64,000 nucleotides of DNA, from the NCBI GenBank assembly GCA_015680685.1, contig MNCI01034785.1, forward strand, positions 841,241 through 905,240, written 5' to 3'. A program made the translations under genes and the position numbers. Shown here piece after piece: positions 22,843-35,079 of the stretch. Below the pieces are notes generated by a model. It worked only from the letters and a program-made list of their open reading frames with translations, was not told the DNA's origin and searched no databases. Position 1 is the first letter of the stretch. Every line of letters begins with the position of its first letter. The stretch is from Gnetum montanum (taxonomy: Eukaryota > Streptophyta > Gnetopsida > Gnetales > Gnetaceae).

Positions 22843-23452
22843 TGAATAAGATGTAGGACTCCTTGAATGAGAAGTTTCAAACTACTCTAAAGATTGTAGA
22901 AGAACATAGAGATTAAATAGGTAGTGCTTATGAATGAAGGAAGAAAAAGGATGCTAAATGGGGGTATCATAAATATTAGTGTAATGCTACAGAAGTAGAG
23001 GAGGTTGCATATTTAGAAACTGATGATGATGGTTATGAAAATTATCAATATTAACATCTGAAGGGATGTTGTCCTATGTTGTTACACCTATAAGAATCTA
23101 GGATGTATGCTTTAAATCCTAGATTGAAAAAATAGAATGCACCCATAAGGTTGCCTTATCTAGAAGGTAACTATCAATAGCAATTCCACCAACAAGCACA
23201 CTATCCGAATGAAGTGTCATCTCAACCGCAAGAGAAATACCAAAAATGGCAAAATCCACAGTTGTGGGTGATGCCACCTCCAAGGCCCTTATCACCAACC
23301 TGATCCCTATGGTTACTATATTCAATAGCCAATATCTCCACGTGACTCTTCTAGTAACACTTCATTCCTATACCATTACTACCCTTCAAAGTACTACAAA
23401 GTGCCTTTTTCAAGAGGGAAGTCTCTATTTTTCTTTTATCCTCATTAACACC
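22843..23452 (+). pseudogene. gag: Athila-like gag of element F, first part
   Basis: Plus-strand homologue of element B gag from about 13310 on: 'aaagattgtagaagaa' matches B at about 13355-13375, and the proline/glutamine-rich region matches B at 13680-13930. There are many stops. It is interrupted at 23452/23453 by a solo LTR and resumes at 24540. The left edge abuts the element H repeats. Confidence 0.7.
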
Positions 23453-24539
23453 TGATGAGTGGCAAGGTACCCCTACACTCAACCATATGAATACGAGCGT
23501 GCATGCACGATCTGGTCGAACTTTGCAGACTAAATGCCTTAATGCCACAAGAAACACTTGGGGTTAATCGTTCGTTGTCTTCCCAGGCTTGCTTGTAGGT
23601 GTCACGGTGTATGGTTAAGCAAGTCTGAGGTATATGATTTTTTTGGTATTTTTTGGTTTATCTTCTAAGCTATGAGAGAGAGGGTTGAGAAACTAAACTA
23701 ACTCTAACTAATGTCCTAGTCTAAATTAACTAGCGTTAGCATCCGTTACCACTTACCGGACACACCCTGAACTATGCAACTATGGCTTACCAAACGCTAA
23801 CTGTTACTGGGATCGCCACACGTAACGCAAGTTCTCGAAGCGGTCCTACTGAGGCACCTATTTAGCCTACGTGTGATAAGCAGCTGATTCCTTAGCCAGC
23901 TGTACACACCCGTGGGTGCTCGTAACTAAGTCGTACTTATCACACACTCTAGCCTAGCAATGAGCAGCCGATTCCTCAACTAGCTGTACACATCGGACCC
24001 TAGAGTTACCAAGCACAGAACCCTGGAATATGCTACTGGGTTACCAAGCATCCAATGCTCATAATTGAGTCGTACTCATGCATTGCATCAAGCAGCTGAT
24101 TCCTTGACTAGCCGTACACGTCCGTAGATGCTCGTAATCAAGTCGTACTTGAACACACTAGGAAAGTAGTAAATGAAAGCAATAAATAAAGCCATGTGCT
24201 ACAAGGTTTATCCAATCAAGTTCATCATTATTTCCGTACACAACTTGGGTTCAGGTTACAAGTTGCTTGAATAAAGAGTCGTTCACTCTAGGACTCCTAC
24301 TACTGGCACATGGGAAAAATTCTAACTATGGAGTGATCAATCTGCCAGAGCTTCGCTACTTCTAGCCAGGATTGGGAAATAAGGGGAGTGTCACCTCTTA
24401 TTTATAGATATGACGGCGGACCGTGATATCGTGTACGCGATATCGCAGGGAAAGATGCGATATCGCGTACGCGATATCGAAGGGAATGCGATATTGCGGT
24501 GGTCGCGATATCATGGCCTATGCACAACGTGTCTCATCA
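23453..24539 (-). repeat. Solo LTR of the Athila-like family, with 5-bp target duplication
   Basis: TGATGAGTGG...GTCTCATCA, about 1087 bp, the reverse complement of the element B LTR family. It is flanked by ACACC on both sides (23448-23452 and 24540-24544), a perfect 5-bp target duplication, and the gag reading continues across it. No internal sequence is present, so this is the product of LTR-LTR recombination. TATA box on the minus strand at about 24397-24410. U3 holds long GATATCGC palindromes. Confidence 0.93.
24425..24479 (-). promoter_or_regulatory. Palindrome pair in U3 of the solo LTR
   Basis: 24458-24479 is a perfect 22-base palindrome centred on GTAC with arms CGATATCGCGT. 24425-24444 is a 20-base near palindrome with the same centre and one mismatch. 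Both lie just upstream of the TATA box on the minus strand. The B LTR keeps only shorter GATATCGC versions. Their place suggests binding sites for a dimeric protein or a cruciform; no factor is identified. Confidence 0.6.
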
Positions 24540-25340
24540 ACACCCATCCACTTTTACACCACTACCAACAACACCTCTACCATATTCTCCATCCATGTAG
24601 GGTGAAATACTGGCCTAGCTATAGCAAAGAAATTCCATGAAGATAGTAAAATTACAACTAGCTTCTTAGCCAAGTGGTCCTAAAACCAAGCCTTAAAAGA
24701 GGTCATTCTTCAAAACCAACAACCTCATGAAGTCCTCTCAAATACTTGTGGTTGTGAACCTTGCCATTTTAACCTCTAAAATCCATATTGAGTAGCCTTT
24801 AAATCAAAGTTCTTCCTAGCTACATACTGTCACATTGACCTATGCATTCACAAATTAAATTAAGGTTGGCCATCTTCCTAGGAAGAGATCCAATCTTGGA
24901 AGTTCCCTTATTTACTTGTAGATTGTCATAAATGAACTATGAAATGCTCTTTTGGATTTAATTTCTAGAGTTAACTTAATTTTTCAAGAGATGTACAAAG
25001 CCTAGAACCTATCTTTCTTAAGAAAGAGCAATATTAGACTAGAGTTGGTAGAACAATCCATCATTGTTCCTTTGGGACTAGTGGAGGACATCATGACCAC
25101 CATTTATGGATGGTCCTATCCTATTGATTTTTTGGTGATCCATGTGAGGAACTACAAAGGGGGACTTCCCTATCATCATGGAAAGAGCATTATTGAGTAC
25201 CATTGATGCAAGGTTGGGTATTAGAGACATTTCCTTAGATATTTCCATGAAAAATAAATTTATAAAGATAGAGAAGAAGAGAACCTCATGGATCATGTAT
25301 GGTGATGCAAGGTGCCATTGCATGTAAAGACTATGGATCA
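24540..25340 (+). pseudogene. Gag C-terminus and retropepsin of element F
   Basis: Continuation of gag after the solo LTR, then protease homologous to element B: 'gcccttttggatt' for the active-site region at about 24935-24960, and 'ttgggactagtggaggacatcatgacc' (B GLVEDV region) at about 25070. The hydrophobic-G segment is at about 25150-25210. Frames are broken. Confidence 0.7.
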
Positions 25341-26039
25341 TTAAAGGAACATCACTTTAGGCATGTGATTAATGTGTAGAAACTGATTACACACTAAATA
25401 GAGCAAATAGGAGCATTGTGGTGCATAACTAAATAGAGCTGATTGCAATGTTATATGCCTAAGATAAATTCAATCACTATGTTCGTAGTATTATTTGATT
25501 CCTGATGAACAAGCCAATGATGAGCCCCTGTGCTATATAGTGATTAGAGATCCATTAGAAGTTTGATTTAACAATGATCGACTAAAGGGGAACCAAGAAT
25601 GTTGTTGCTGACCACTTATTTTAGTTAAGATAGGATAGAAAATAGGATGAGGGCCCACTATTTGATTAATTTTCTAATTAACTCATGTTTGTTGGTGTTG
25701 TTGATGTTCAAGATCCCAAAGGAATGAACTGGTATGATCACATACTCTCCTATCTACTTACATAGAAGAAGCCATAGTAGTGGAACAATAAGAAGAAATA
25801 AAAATTTCTTCATCAGGCTAAGCACTTCATTGAAATAAAAGGCAACCTCTACAAGAGTTATGTAGATGGCCTAGTATGATAGCGTGTTCCCAATGATGAT
25901 CAACTTCAAGTCCTCCAGGATGCACAAGAAGGCCCTTATGAGGATCATTATTCTATGAGGAGGAGGACCATTAAGATCTTCATGGTAGGGTATTATTGGC
26001 CAAAAATCTTCAGGAATGTCCAACACTTCCAGTAGTACT
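25341..26039 (+). pseudogene. RNase H end and integrase N-terminus of element F
   Basis: Plus strand. The end of RNase H (VVADH-like, about 25600) leads into integrase: WYDHILSYLL at about 25730, FLHQAKHFIEIKGNLYKSYVDGL at about 25806-25870, GYYWPKIFRNVQHF at about 25990-26025. This is the zinc-binding N-terminal region, cut by element E at 26040. The next residues of the domain are found at about 60525. RT is missing between protease and RNase H. Confidence 0.75.
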
Positions 26040-27270
26040 TGAAAAATTTGATTATTGGAAAAAAACTAAAAGTTTAAAGAAAAATAGTTTTAATCTTGGA
26101 TCCTAAGGACCTTCCAGAAAAAGGATCCAATGTGCCCTAGATAGTTTGTTGATCACCCAAGGAATTAGAGAGTGTAAATATGGTTTAACAATTTGAATAA
26201 AAATGCATTTCCCAACTTAAAAGAAAATGTAATGAAATGAACTATAAATAGACTTGCACAATGAATCAACTAAAAGATTTATTATAATAAATGGAATATT
26301 GAGAAGTATAAAGTTCAAAGTTGTACAGATTGTGTACTTGAATGCACAAAAATTGCTTAGATGAAGCTTAAAGCCTATTGAAGCTAGCAAGGTGTACTCT
26401 GTAGTTAGCTCCATGATCTAGGTACTTTCAGATTCCAATTGTCAAAAATCCTTAGGGATTTTAAGCTTAGATTTGTAGTGTTGATTACCAGGGGGTAAAG
26501 GTGTTTGGTATTTTTATTGGATTTTAGCATTACATTGGAAGTCTTAAATGCATAGTTTATTATCAGATTGCTCCAAAAGCTTTATAAAATGTCAAATTTC
26601 TCAAGTGCTCTAGGTTGTAAATGTTTTCCAATTGAAGAATTGTGGAATAGTGGAACCTATCCAAAGTGTTTGAAATTGGCATTTATAGGTCTTATGGTTA
26701 TTAGTTTTTTTCTACAAAATTTTCCCATGATTATCAACAAGTTAATTTGATTTGTAGGTGTGGCAAGATATAATTTACAATATATTTTTCCATTTATGAT
26801 AAGTTTTGATGCACCTAGGCCACCAAAATCACTCTAGACACCGAAAATAGTAAACATAATTTTCCAACTGTGCCAGCTTCACCCATCTACCTTGGCTTCA
26901 TGGGAACTATGCTGGCATCTTGGAATCCATGCTAAAATTGGTGCAGAAACATTGACCTTGTTGGAAGGCTAAAAAAAAAACCCAACTACTTTAATTTTGG
27001 CCTTGTGATATCCATGTTGGGTTTTGTGGAAACTATGCTAGGTTTTCTTGGAAAAATAAAATCCAACACCACCAACGCTAGGTGTAGGTGTTTCTAGTAT
27101 AATTGTGATTATGTCCCACATAAAAAAACCATGAAAATGCCAAATTTGGTAGTTCTGAAAGCATTTTCAGCCTTCCCAAGCCTAAATATAAACATGATAT
27201 GACTTTTTCTACTTGGTAAGTAAGAGTATGACAACTTATGAGGCATTGGGTTACAAATCTATTTGGCCAT
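26040..27270 (-). repeat. 3' LTR of element E
   Basis: Starts TGAAAAATTTGATTATTGG. Similar along its length to 59147-60370, for example 'ctagatag' with 'aatcacc', and 'aacatgatatgactttttc' near the end. Past about 27245 the similarity to the other copy breaks off, so its inner 100-140 bases are lost or rearranged and the edge is approximate. Confidence 0.7.
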
Positions 27271-28009
27271 TAGGATCCTTCCTTTGCTTTTTTGAAGCCA
27301 TTGGGTTGTCTTTTTATCTTCATCATCCTTTTGACTTCTTGGTAATTTGCTTCCCCATATTTTTCTTTAGGGTGAAAACTTCATTGGGTTTCATTACCAA
27401 GGTTAGGTTTGATTTGTTCTTTTCATTGAATAAGATGTATTACATCCAATGGACTTGATGGTAGAGCATGACAAAGGAAGCATCACATGGCCATAATGCA
27501 TGAGTGTTAAACATCAAGCATCCTTGTTGTTTTGAGCAAGGAAGGTTATAATTAGGCTACTAGGTTGGGCTTGAGGAATGGTAATGGCCATGATGTGAAA
27601 TAAGAACTCTTGGCACAATAAGTAAAACTCACTAAATCTTGTGCATCAAGCTCATGCGATGACTTGCTTCCATGATAATTTGTACATTTACAGTGACTTT
27701 AGACTTCATCTTGCAAGCACAACTCCAAGAGGACAAGAAAGTAAGACAAAGAAAGCATGTTGTTACAATACAATGCATAGGGATACATGAGATAAACAGT
27801 AAACAAAGTGGCCATAGGTCATCATTGATGTAACATGGTAGTAGATTTAAAAAACTTATAGTTCATTCATTATGCAAAATATAAAGAGAGAATAGAGAGA
27901 GCATGTGTGGCCTTTCTTGTTATTTGGTGAAATGGCCGTTGATGTCAACTATTGGTTTTGTACATGTAAGGAAGATTACATTGAATGTAATAAGGCTTTA
28001 GATAGGAAT
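27271..28009 (-). other. Non-coding 3' region of element E
   Basis: No gene seen. It aligns loosely with 48650-49340 of D1. It contains the block near 27700-27745 shared with element 1 and D1. Confidence 0.5.
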
Positions 28010-28976
28010 GATTGACTAGATTTTCCAATTCATTTCCATCCATGTCTACAACTTTGAACGCTCCATTATCATAGGCCTTGATGATTAAGAAAGGCCCCTT
28101 CTAGTTGGTTGAGAACTTGTTCATATGCTCATGAACAACCTTGAGGACCAAGTCCCCCTCCTTGATCTTCTATGTGTTTAGATCATGGTGATGTTGTTGC
28201 TACTACCTCTCTTGGTATCGTTTAATGTAAGCAAGCATGTGTATTTGCTACTCTTCCTCTAAATCTAGGTCAATAGTATGCAACTCATTATTCTACTCAT
28301 TGTTGATGAAGTTTGATAGGGCCACTTTGAGTGATGGAAATTATAATTCAAGAGGAAAAATAACTTCAAATCCAAAAACTAAGCTATATGGGATTACACC
28401 AATTATAGTCTAATAGATATCTTAATAGGCTCAAAGTTCATGGACAAGCCACTCATGCCACTTATGTCTATTATTATTTAGCATATTTTTAAGCAAGTTA
28501 ATGATGGCCTTGTTGCTAGCTTCAACTTGTCCAATGGCTTGAGGGTAGTATGGTAATGAAAAGGAATGTTTGATGCCTAGGTTTGAACACAAGGTTTTCA
28601 TTTCTTGCGTACTAACTATGGTTTATTATCTATGACTATGGTCAAAGGTATGCCAAAACAGGCTACTATGTTGTTTAGTATGTATCTACAAATTTGTTGA
28701 GACGTTGTTTTCCTTAGGAAAATAGCTTCAGCCCACTTTGTAAAGTATTCAGTTTTTGTGATGATGAAGCTATGCCCTTTGGAAGACTTAAGTGTTATAG
28801 GTCCAATAATGTCAAGTTCCCATCATTGAAATGGTCAAGTTATCTAAGTAGTATGTAACTCAATTGGTGGCACATGTATTAACTTGCTATGTCATTGAAA
28901 AGTATCACAAGTTTTAACCTTTGGTAAGTAATCACTTTCCATATAGGGCCAATAATAGTCTAGCTATCTAATTTTG
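28010..28976 (-). pseudogene. int: Integrase core and C-terminus of element E
   Basis: Minus strand. The C-terminal part at about 28020-28200 matches the element 1 end. The core lies at about 28570-28860, with the segment for the ITWPFQ region near 28830. Broken by stops. It stops abruptly at about 28976, inside the zinc-binding N-terminal region, where element 3 begins. Confidence 0.75.
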
Positions 28977-28980
28977 GTGG

Positions 28981-30359
28981 TGTTAAAAATGCCTTTTGAA
29001 ATGCCAAGAAAGGAAATTTGATGGAGGGTATACATTCTTCTACACTGGAAACACATGTAGGAGGGTAGATCTCACCTATCCCCAATGTGGAAGGGTGGGG
29101 GTTTTAGAAAATTATTTCCTTCAATGTGGAGACCACATGCATAGACTTGAAACTTTTCTTCTAGCTTGAAAAGTTTTTCCCCTCGCTTGAAAACTTTTTT
29201 CCTAGCCTTAAAAATTTCTCCCCTTAGCATGGAAGTTTCCCCCTAGCATGGAAAATTCAATCCCCTAGTGTAGAAGCCACAAAAGAAAAAATTCATCACT
29301 TCATGTACTTCAACGTTGACCAACCACTTCAACAAGCATGGTGGAGATCTCAACAAGGAAGATTCATCTCCAACATGAAGGTGTGTCCCATTTACTATTT
29401 ATTGGAAATAGAATGACCATGGGGGGAAGAACTTACTATGTATAGTAACCCCTAAAATTTGGACACCCATCTCACCTAAAATTGCAGCAAATTTTTAGCC
29501 ATTTCTCAACCAATTTTCAACCCCATTCATGGCTTGAAGATCCTATAAAAGCTAGCCTCCAATACCATTTGTAGGTTCAACAATTTTTGACAAAGTTTAG
29601 TAACTTTTGACATACGAGCACTTTGGCAATTCCAAAATTTTGAGCAAGGGAAATATTATCAAGCAATTTGCATACATACAATCTTGTTCATAATTCCACA
29701 CTTAGGGCATTTTCAAGTGCTCAAGATCTCCTGCATGTTCCCATATTTGCATTCTCTTCAAGCCCAGTGTGACAGCATTTTGACATTGAGATTTGGTGGA
29801 TTTTTGGTGTCAACACTACATGTATGGGATTTTCAAACCCCAACATGGAGCAATTTGGCATCCAAAATTTTCATCTTTCTCACCTCCTATCAGTGACCCA
29901 ACTTACAAATATATGGTTGTAGTAGTGAAGGAATGTTTGATGGCATTAGGAGTGGCTTAGCACCTAGATTGTGGAGTATATCACATTAGCTTCAATGGGA
30001 TTTGCTCATCTAGGCATCATTTGTACACCTTTTTGTAAGTAAATAGGCTTTGCATAAGTGAACCCCCTTTTTTCTCATCTAGGCACCATTTGTACACCTT
30101 TTCCTAACTTATTCTTTATTCTTTTTTGATAAAATTTTTTAAGTTTTCAGTTTTTTGTTCAAAAATAAATTTATTTTCTATGCATTATTTGGATCTATTT
30201 ATATTCCCTTTTTTTGCATCTTGTAAGTCCCTTCTTGATCCATTGGACCTACTAGGGTGCCTTGAATTCCATTTTTAGCATCCAAGACTTGGGGATTTAG
30301 GGTTGGGGAACTGCTTACATAGAGGATCCTTAGTTTTCTTTTAGTGATTAAGGTTTTCA
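28981..30359 (+). repeat. 5' LTR of element 3
   Basis: The start, TGTTAAAAATGCC, is placed where E's integrase similarity ends; the end, GGTTTTCA, is placed 17 bases before the PBS. A TATA box (CCTATAAAAG) lies at 29543-29552. A purine/pyrimidine-biased part at about 29140-29260 repeats 'agcttgaaaa(g/c)ttt'. No second copy was found in the window, so both edges are inferred. Confidence 0.55.
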
Positions 30360-30376
30360 ATTGTAATAGTTTTTCT

Positions 30377-30394
30377 TGGTACTAGAAGGAGGGC
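30377..30394 (+). promoter_or_regulatory. Primer binding site of element 3
   Basis: TGGTACTAGAAGGAGGGC, two changes from the element 1 site, in plus orientation. It fits the direction of the gag that follows. Confidence 0.75.
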
Positions 30395-30703
30395 CTTCAC
30401 CTAAATTATATAACCAAATCTACTATTTTTGTTGCCATTTGTAAGCTTTTTCTTGATTTCTGCAACCACAACCTTTGAAGAATCTGCATTGGTCTTCGGC
30501 ACCCCCCCCCCCCTGTGATGAAAAATTTAGTGTGGAAGTTGTGGGAGGTTGGGTTTTGACTTTTCACAGATTTTGCTATGAATTTTATAGTCCAAAGCTA
30601 GAATTGATATCTCCTCCTCCTATTTTTTTTCTTTTTATTACTAGAACTTAATTCTCTAGTTTCTAAAGTGGATGGTTCAACTCTTTCATGAGTTGGCTTC
30701 ACC

Positions 30704-30746
<43 letters not shown>

Positions 30747-31619
30747 AGCNAGCTAAGGAAATTGGTAGCTAGCTAAAACCAATTTTAGTGAAAAAAACAC
30801 CAACTTTCCACTTTTTTTTTCAACCTTTTAACCATCAAAATTGGGGTATGAGGTGTGATATTTCCATCATCTCACCCATTTTCTTTTTTCCTTTTGCCAT
30901 ACCCAACATGGAAGCAATTGGGAGGCCATTGTTGATGAAGTTTCAAACCAATTTAATAACTAGATCTGCTTTTATTGCAAGTTGAAAGGCATTTTCTAGT
31001 TTTTTGAAGCCAAAAATCCCAAGGAATTCACTACTTCCTTTACCCCCTGCCCTATAGCAAAAACCTTATGGTGGAAGCTGCAAGTGATTTGGGTGTTGGA
31101 ATTTCATAACATCTACTATGAATTCCTAGAGCAAAGCCAACGTGGAAGCCTTAATAAACATATAATATTTGTTTCCATATGCTTCACAACTAAACTAATA
31201 TTAGTTTCCATACCAGCCAAGCCTAGTTTTCCTTCCTTTTTTGTAAAAGTTGGTAGCTTGCCAAAACACTCTTTGGAAACTACCAAGTTTCCATTTTGGT
31301 CTTCAAAATTTTTCCCCTCTCTCCAACATTTGAATACAAAGGTTTAAGATTTCCATTATNNNNNNNNNNNNNNCCATACCTAGTGTAGAGATAATTGGGA
31401 GGCCAACTTGCATGAGGTTTAAAGCCAACATTTCCAATATTCCATTTTTGGAAAAGGGGTAAACCCCACCTTATCCCCCACTTACTAATTATAGTAAGTA
31501 CATAATTTTTTTCCATTTTTATTTTCTCTAATATTTTTTGAATTCCATTCACTACTATTTACTTTTATTTCATTACATATAGCCTATTCTTAAGCAATCC
31601 TTAATACTATAGCCATTCC
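30395..31619 (+). other. Leader of element 3 with poly(C) and a small gap
   Basis: No gene seen. It holds a poly(C) run at 30705-30746 (42 C), a shorter C run at about 30503-30513, an ambiguous base at 30750, and a run of N at 31360-31373. Words such as 'catttttggtgtgg/tagtgtagag' recur, hinting at a diverged repeat. Confidence 0.5.
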
Positions 31620-34505
31620 TTTTCGAAAGTCCACCAATTTGTCCTTCACCTTTACTAGTGAAGATCATAACCAACAAGTCATGAGGGTGTATGATCCCAA
31701 AGACCCTTCCATCATTGAGTGTAGGAAATATTTGAGAGTAAGAGGGGAGAGTCCTAATTTTTCAGCCATAAATTAAGATTGTTATAACTTCATTTTTGTT
31801 AAAATACAGGCAAGCATGCTAATTCCACAAATTGAGGTTGAGGCTAAAATGGAGTCTAATCTCATACATAGGGGGGAAAAGAGTGCATTCCTTTCCCATA
31901 TGAAGAAATTCCTCTTACCGACATCTATTCTAGTGTCCTGGCCCAATTGATTACCATAGAAGAGGAAGATGACAAGTCTACCTTTGGGGAACAACAAGAA
32001 TATGAGGATGAATTTAAGGCAAAATCTGAGCCTAAAAACATCCTTGGAGAACTATTACAACAAACATCCCCCAAAGTCACAAAATATTCCCCTAATGCTT
32101 TTGTTTTCTCCATGGGCATGATGTCATCATCTTCTAGTCCTTCATACCCTCATATGGTAGATCCCACACTGGTTGTAGCCACACATAACACTCAGCCAAT
32201 GCCACAAATAATAAACTATAACACATCAATGCCATTTATAACATAGTATTGATATGTAAAATCATCAATAGTTCCTTTTATCACTACAAATATTTTAACT
32301 ACTCACATGGGATCCACCATGAGATTCCCAGCAACACAAAGGTCACATATCATGTTTGTCTTGTTTATGTCTCAAGTACCAACACAAACATCTTTTTCTT
32401 TGTTTGGCCCACAAGCCAAAACCATAGTACAAAATTTTCCTTCTATCATACAATCCATAACAAGGCCATAAGCATCACAATAGATACCACAACCTTATGT
32501 ACAAACCCTGCAACCTATAGGACCACCATAAGGCTTAGATCAAGCTTTTGAAATGATCCAAGACCTAACTGAGGAGTTGAAGATGCTTAAAGCCTCTACC
32601 ACACAAATTGTCAAGATGAATGAACTTCTACCAAGACAATCCCATAAGTCCTATAGTCCCACCCTTAACACTTCCTCCTAGTGTCCCCATTTCCCAAATT
32701 TAGCAAATATAATTGAGAAGGCAACCCTAATGCTCATCTTATTACCTTTCAATCTAAATGTTTTCTCTTGCAACCATGGCCTCATACCATCATGAGAATT
32801 TTCCCTTGGGAAAGCACTTGATTGGTATCATGCATTTCCCAAAGGGTCCATATCCTCTTTAGAGAACTTAGTAGCCCATTTTGTCAATCGCTTCAAGTAT
32901 AACTTGAAGCTTGACACAGTGCTTGACCAACTCATGAAGGTCAAGCAGAGGCCCTTAGAACCTATACAAAAATTCATTTAGTAGTGGAATGGATTGCTGA
33001 ATGAAATACCAAATCCCATAGCTATAGCCCACTTGTTAGCCATATTCAAGAGAGAATTTAATGACTTCATCAAGTCTAAATTCTATTACCTCGATCCATA
33101 GTCTCTTAGCTAAGCATTGTCACAAACTAAAAATATAGAGGATGCCACAAAGGCTATCCATGATCTAACCTATATATCATATAAAAACTAACATGCTCAA
33201 AGAGACAAAGAAAAGAGAAAAAAAATAACACTACTGTAGCAATTGTAACCAAGGAAACTAAGACCATGAACCAATGGTTGAAGGTCAACCCACCCAAGGC
33301 CCCCACCAATGACTGCAATAACCAACCATCAACTTCTAGGACCACTACATCGACAACAAGTAGACCTAACTTCAGAAGGAAGGACAAGTTTAAATACACT
33401 ACATTTCCATTAAAACCATCTAAGTTGCTAGACCAACCATTAAGAAGTGGATGCATGCAACATAAATAAATTACTAAAGCTTCTTGAAAGAAACACAAGC
33501 AACTATGCGAAATAGCCAAAGATCTCAGTCGAGCAATGAAGGATGATCCCCAATTGCCTAGATACTTCAAGATAGATTGCTTTTTCCATTATCATCAACT
33601 ACTTGGTCATGATACAACCTTCTACTTTGCACTAAAGGATGACCTAAAAATGATGATAGATAGGAAGGAACTTGTCTTAGATGCTTGTACCCTAGTTTGG
33701 CCACATAACCAGTCAATGCAAGTATATAAAGACCTATTGAATGCTAATGATAGACCCTATGTTATTTTAGCATTAAACATCAATGACAATTAAAGACCTA
33801 CAAGAGAACCATTCATGATTCAAGTAACCCTCTACAATTAAATGGCTTCTTTAACTTTCCATAGCTCAAGATCCCCCTTTGTTGTGAGAGTACCATCACA
33901 AATGCCTCTAAGGGAACCTTTTGTCATTAAGGTGTCTAAACCCAATACAACCTAAATAGCCATAGAAAAACCAACTACATAATGACCCCATGTGATGGCC
34001 AATTCTACTACCTCTTGCTTACAGCTAATGACTTACAACCAAAAAACTATAGCCAACCAAAGGAAGAAGCATAAGAAAAAGCCTAATAATAAGGGAGATA
34101 AGTAGATGGAGGCATGAAAGAAAGTGGACCCACCAAATCCCACTCCCACTTAAGCTATACCTATGACCTCCTCTGCCACATCTCCTTCAACCAACAAGCC
34201 ACATTAGGACACCAAATCCCACAACCAAGACAACAAAGAAGAGCCACAACAACCACAACCTAAAGCTGAAGTCTACATTTTAGAATACGTGAAGGAAGTA
34301 AAGTGAAACTAGGGTGATAAGCCCATGAAAAATGATAAAAAATTCCTTAGTTAAATGGACCAAGTTAGGCAATCCCTCAAGAAAAAAAATGTAACCTTAA
34401 GCTTATATGACTTGATCATGACTTCTGCCACACATTGTGAGGTGCTAATCAGAATGTTGATCTCCATACCCATGAGTGAGGATATTCCTACACAAAAATA
34501 TTAAT
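31620..34505 (+). pseudogene. gag: Gag and start of protease region of element 3
   Basis: Plus-strand homologue of element 1 gag. The N-terminal part at about 31690-31900 matches the TPEQYNFICVKIQ region. The gag core at about 32805-33105 includes SISSLENLVAHFVNRFKYNL and RPLEPIQKFI. The nucleocapsid at about 33575-33650 reads CFFHYHQLLGHDTTFYF, with cysteines of the knuckle lost. The linker reaches NVTLSLYDL at about 34390-34415, which corresponds to NTTLSLYDL of element 1. Many stops. Confidence 0.75.
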
Positions 34506-34529
34506 GAGAACAATTAGAAAACATAAGAG

Positions 34530-35079
34530 AGACTAGAGCACAAAACTCAATGATTCCCTTTGGGTCTACCACTCCACATGGAAACTCCCTATAGGCTATT
34601 CTTCCTATGAGTTGTTGTATGGAATATTTTCAACTCTTCTAATTCAATCTAAGCTCCATAATCTTTCAACAACCTATGACCTTGATCTTAACCTTAGCTT
34701 AGCATAGAAAGAAAGATTGTTCAACCTTAGTTTGCTAGATGAGAATATACTAGTGGCCTTGCCTTTAAATGAAGTGCACAAGGCATTCAACAAAAAACAC
34801 CATGACCTCAAAATAAGAAAAGTAAAATTTTAACTTGGAGACAAGGTTCTTTACTAGAATCCCACACATGTGTCACAACAAACTAAGTTTAAAACATTGT
34901 GGAAAGGGCCTTATATAATTTATGAAACCTTTCCTTTTGGAGCCATGCTGATCTACAAACCTGAGAGCTCAAACAAGAAGCAACTAGTCAACATGCAACA
35001 AGTAAAACCTTTCCATGAATCCCAAAGAGCCAGTGCTATCAAGACATCATTGACTGGACAAGCTCACTCAATCTTTTAA
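34530..35079 (+). pseudogene. int: Integrase C-terminus of element G
   Basis: Aligns with F at about 60985-61473. Shared features include LPIGYSSYELLYG, the LSTTYDLDLNLS segment, HHDLKIRKVKF, and the end FKTLWKGPYIIYETFPFGA ... VNMQQVKPFHE. Stops at about 34709, 34832 and 34856. The integrase core before it is absent. Confidence 0.75.

Larger units (their letters stand above)
28981..34505 (+). mobile_element. Element 3: 5' half of a Tat-type element
   Basis: Plus strand, opposite to E. It has a 5' LTR, PBS, long leader, gag and the start of the pre-protease region, then ends at about 34505 against the integrase of G. Its protease, pol and 3' LTR are absent. Confidence 0.65.

Noticed and set aside
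12678-26039. B and F as one continuous element
   Set aside because: Both carry their own overlapping gag and protease, so they are two copies.
27213-27458. Plus-strand ORF of 81 codons rich in F and L
   Set aside because: AT-rich chance frame at the rearranged inner edge of the E LTR; no homologue in the other LTR.
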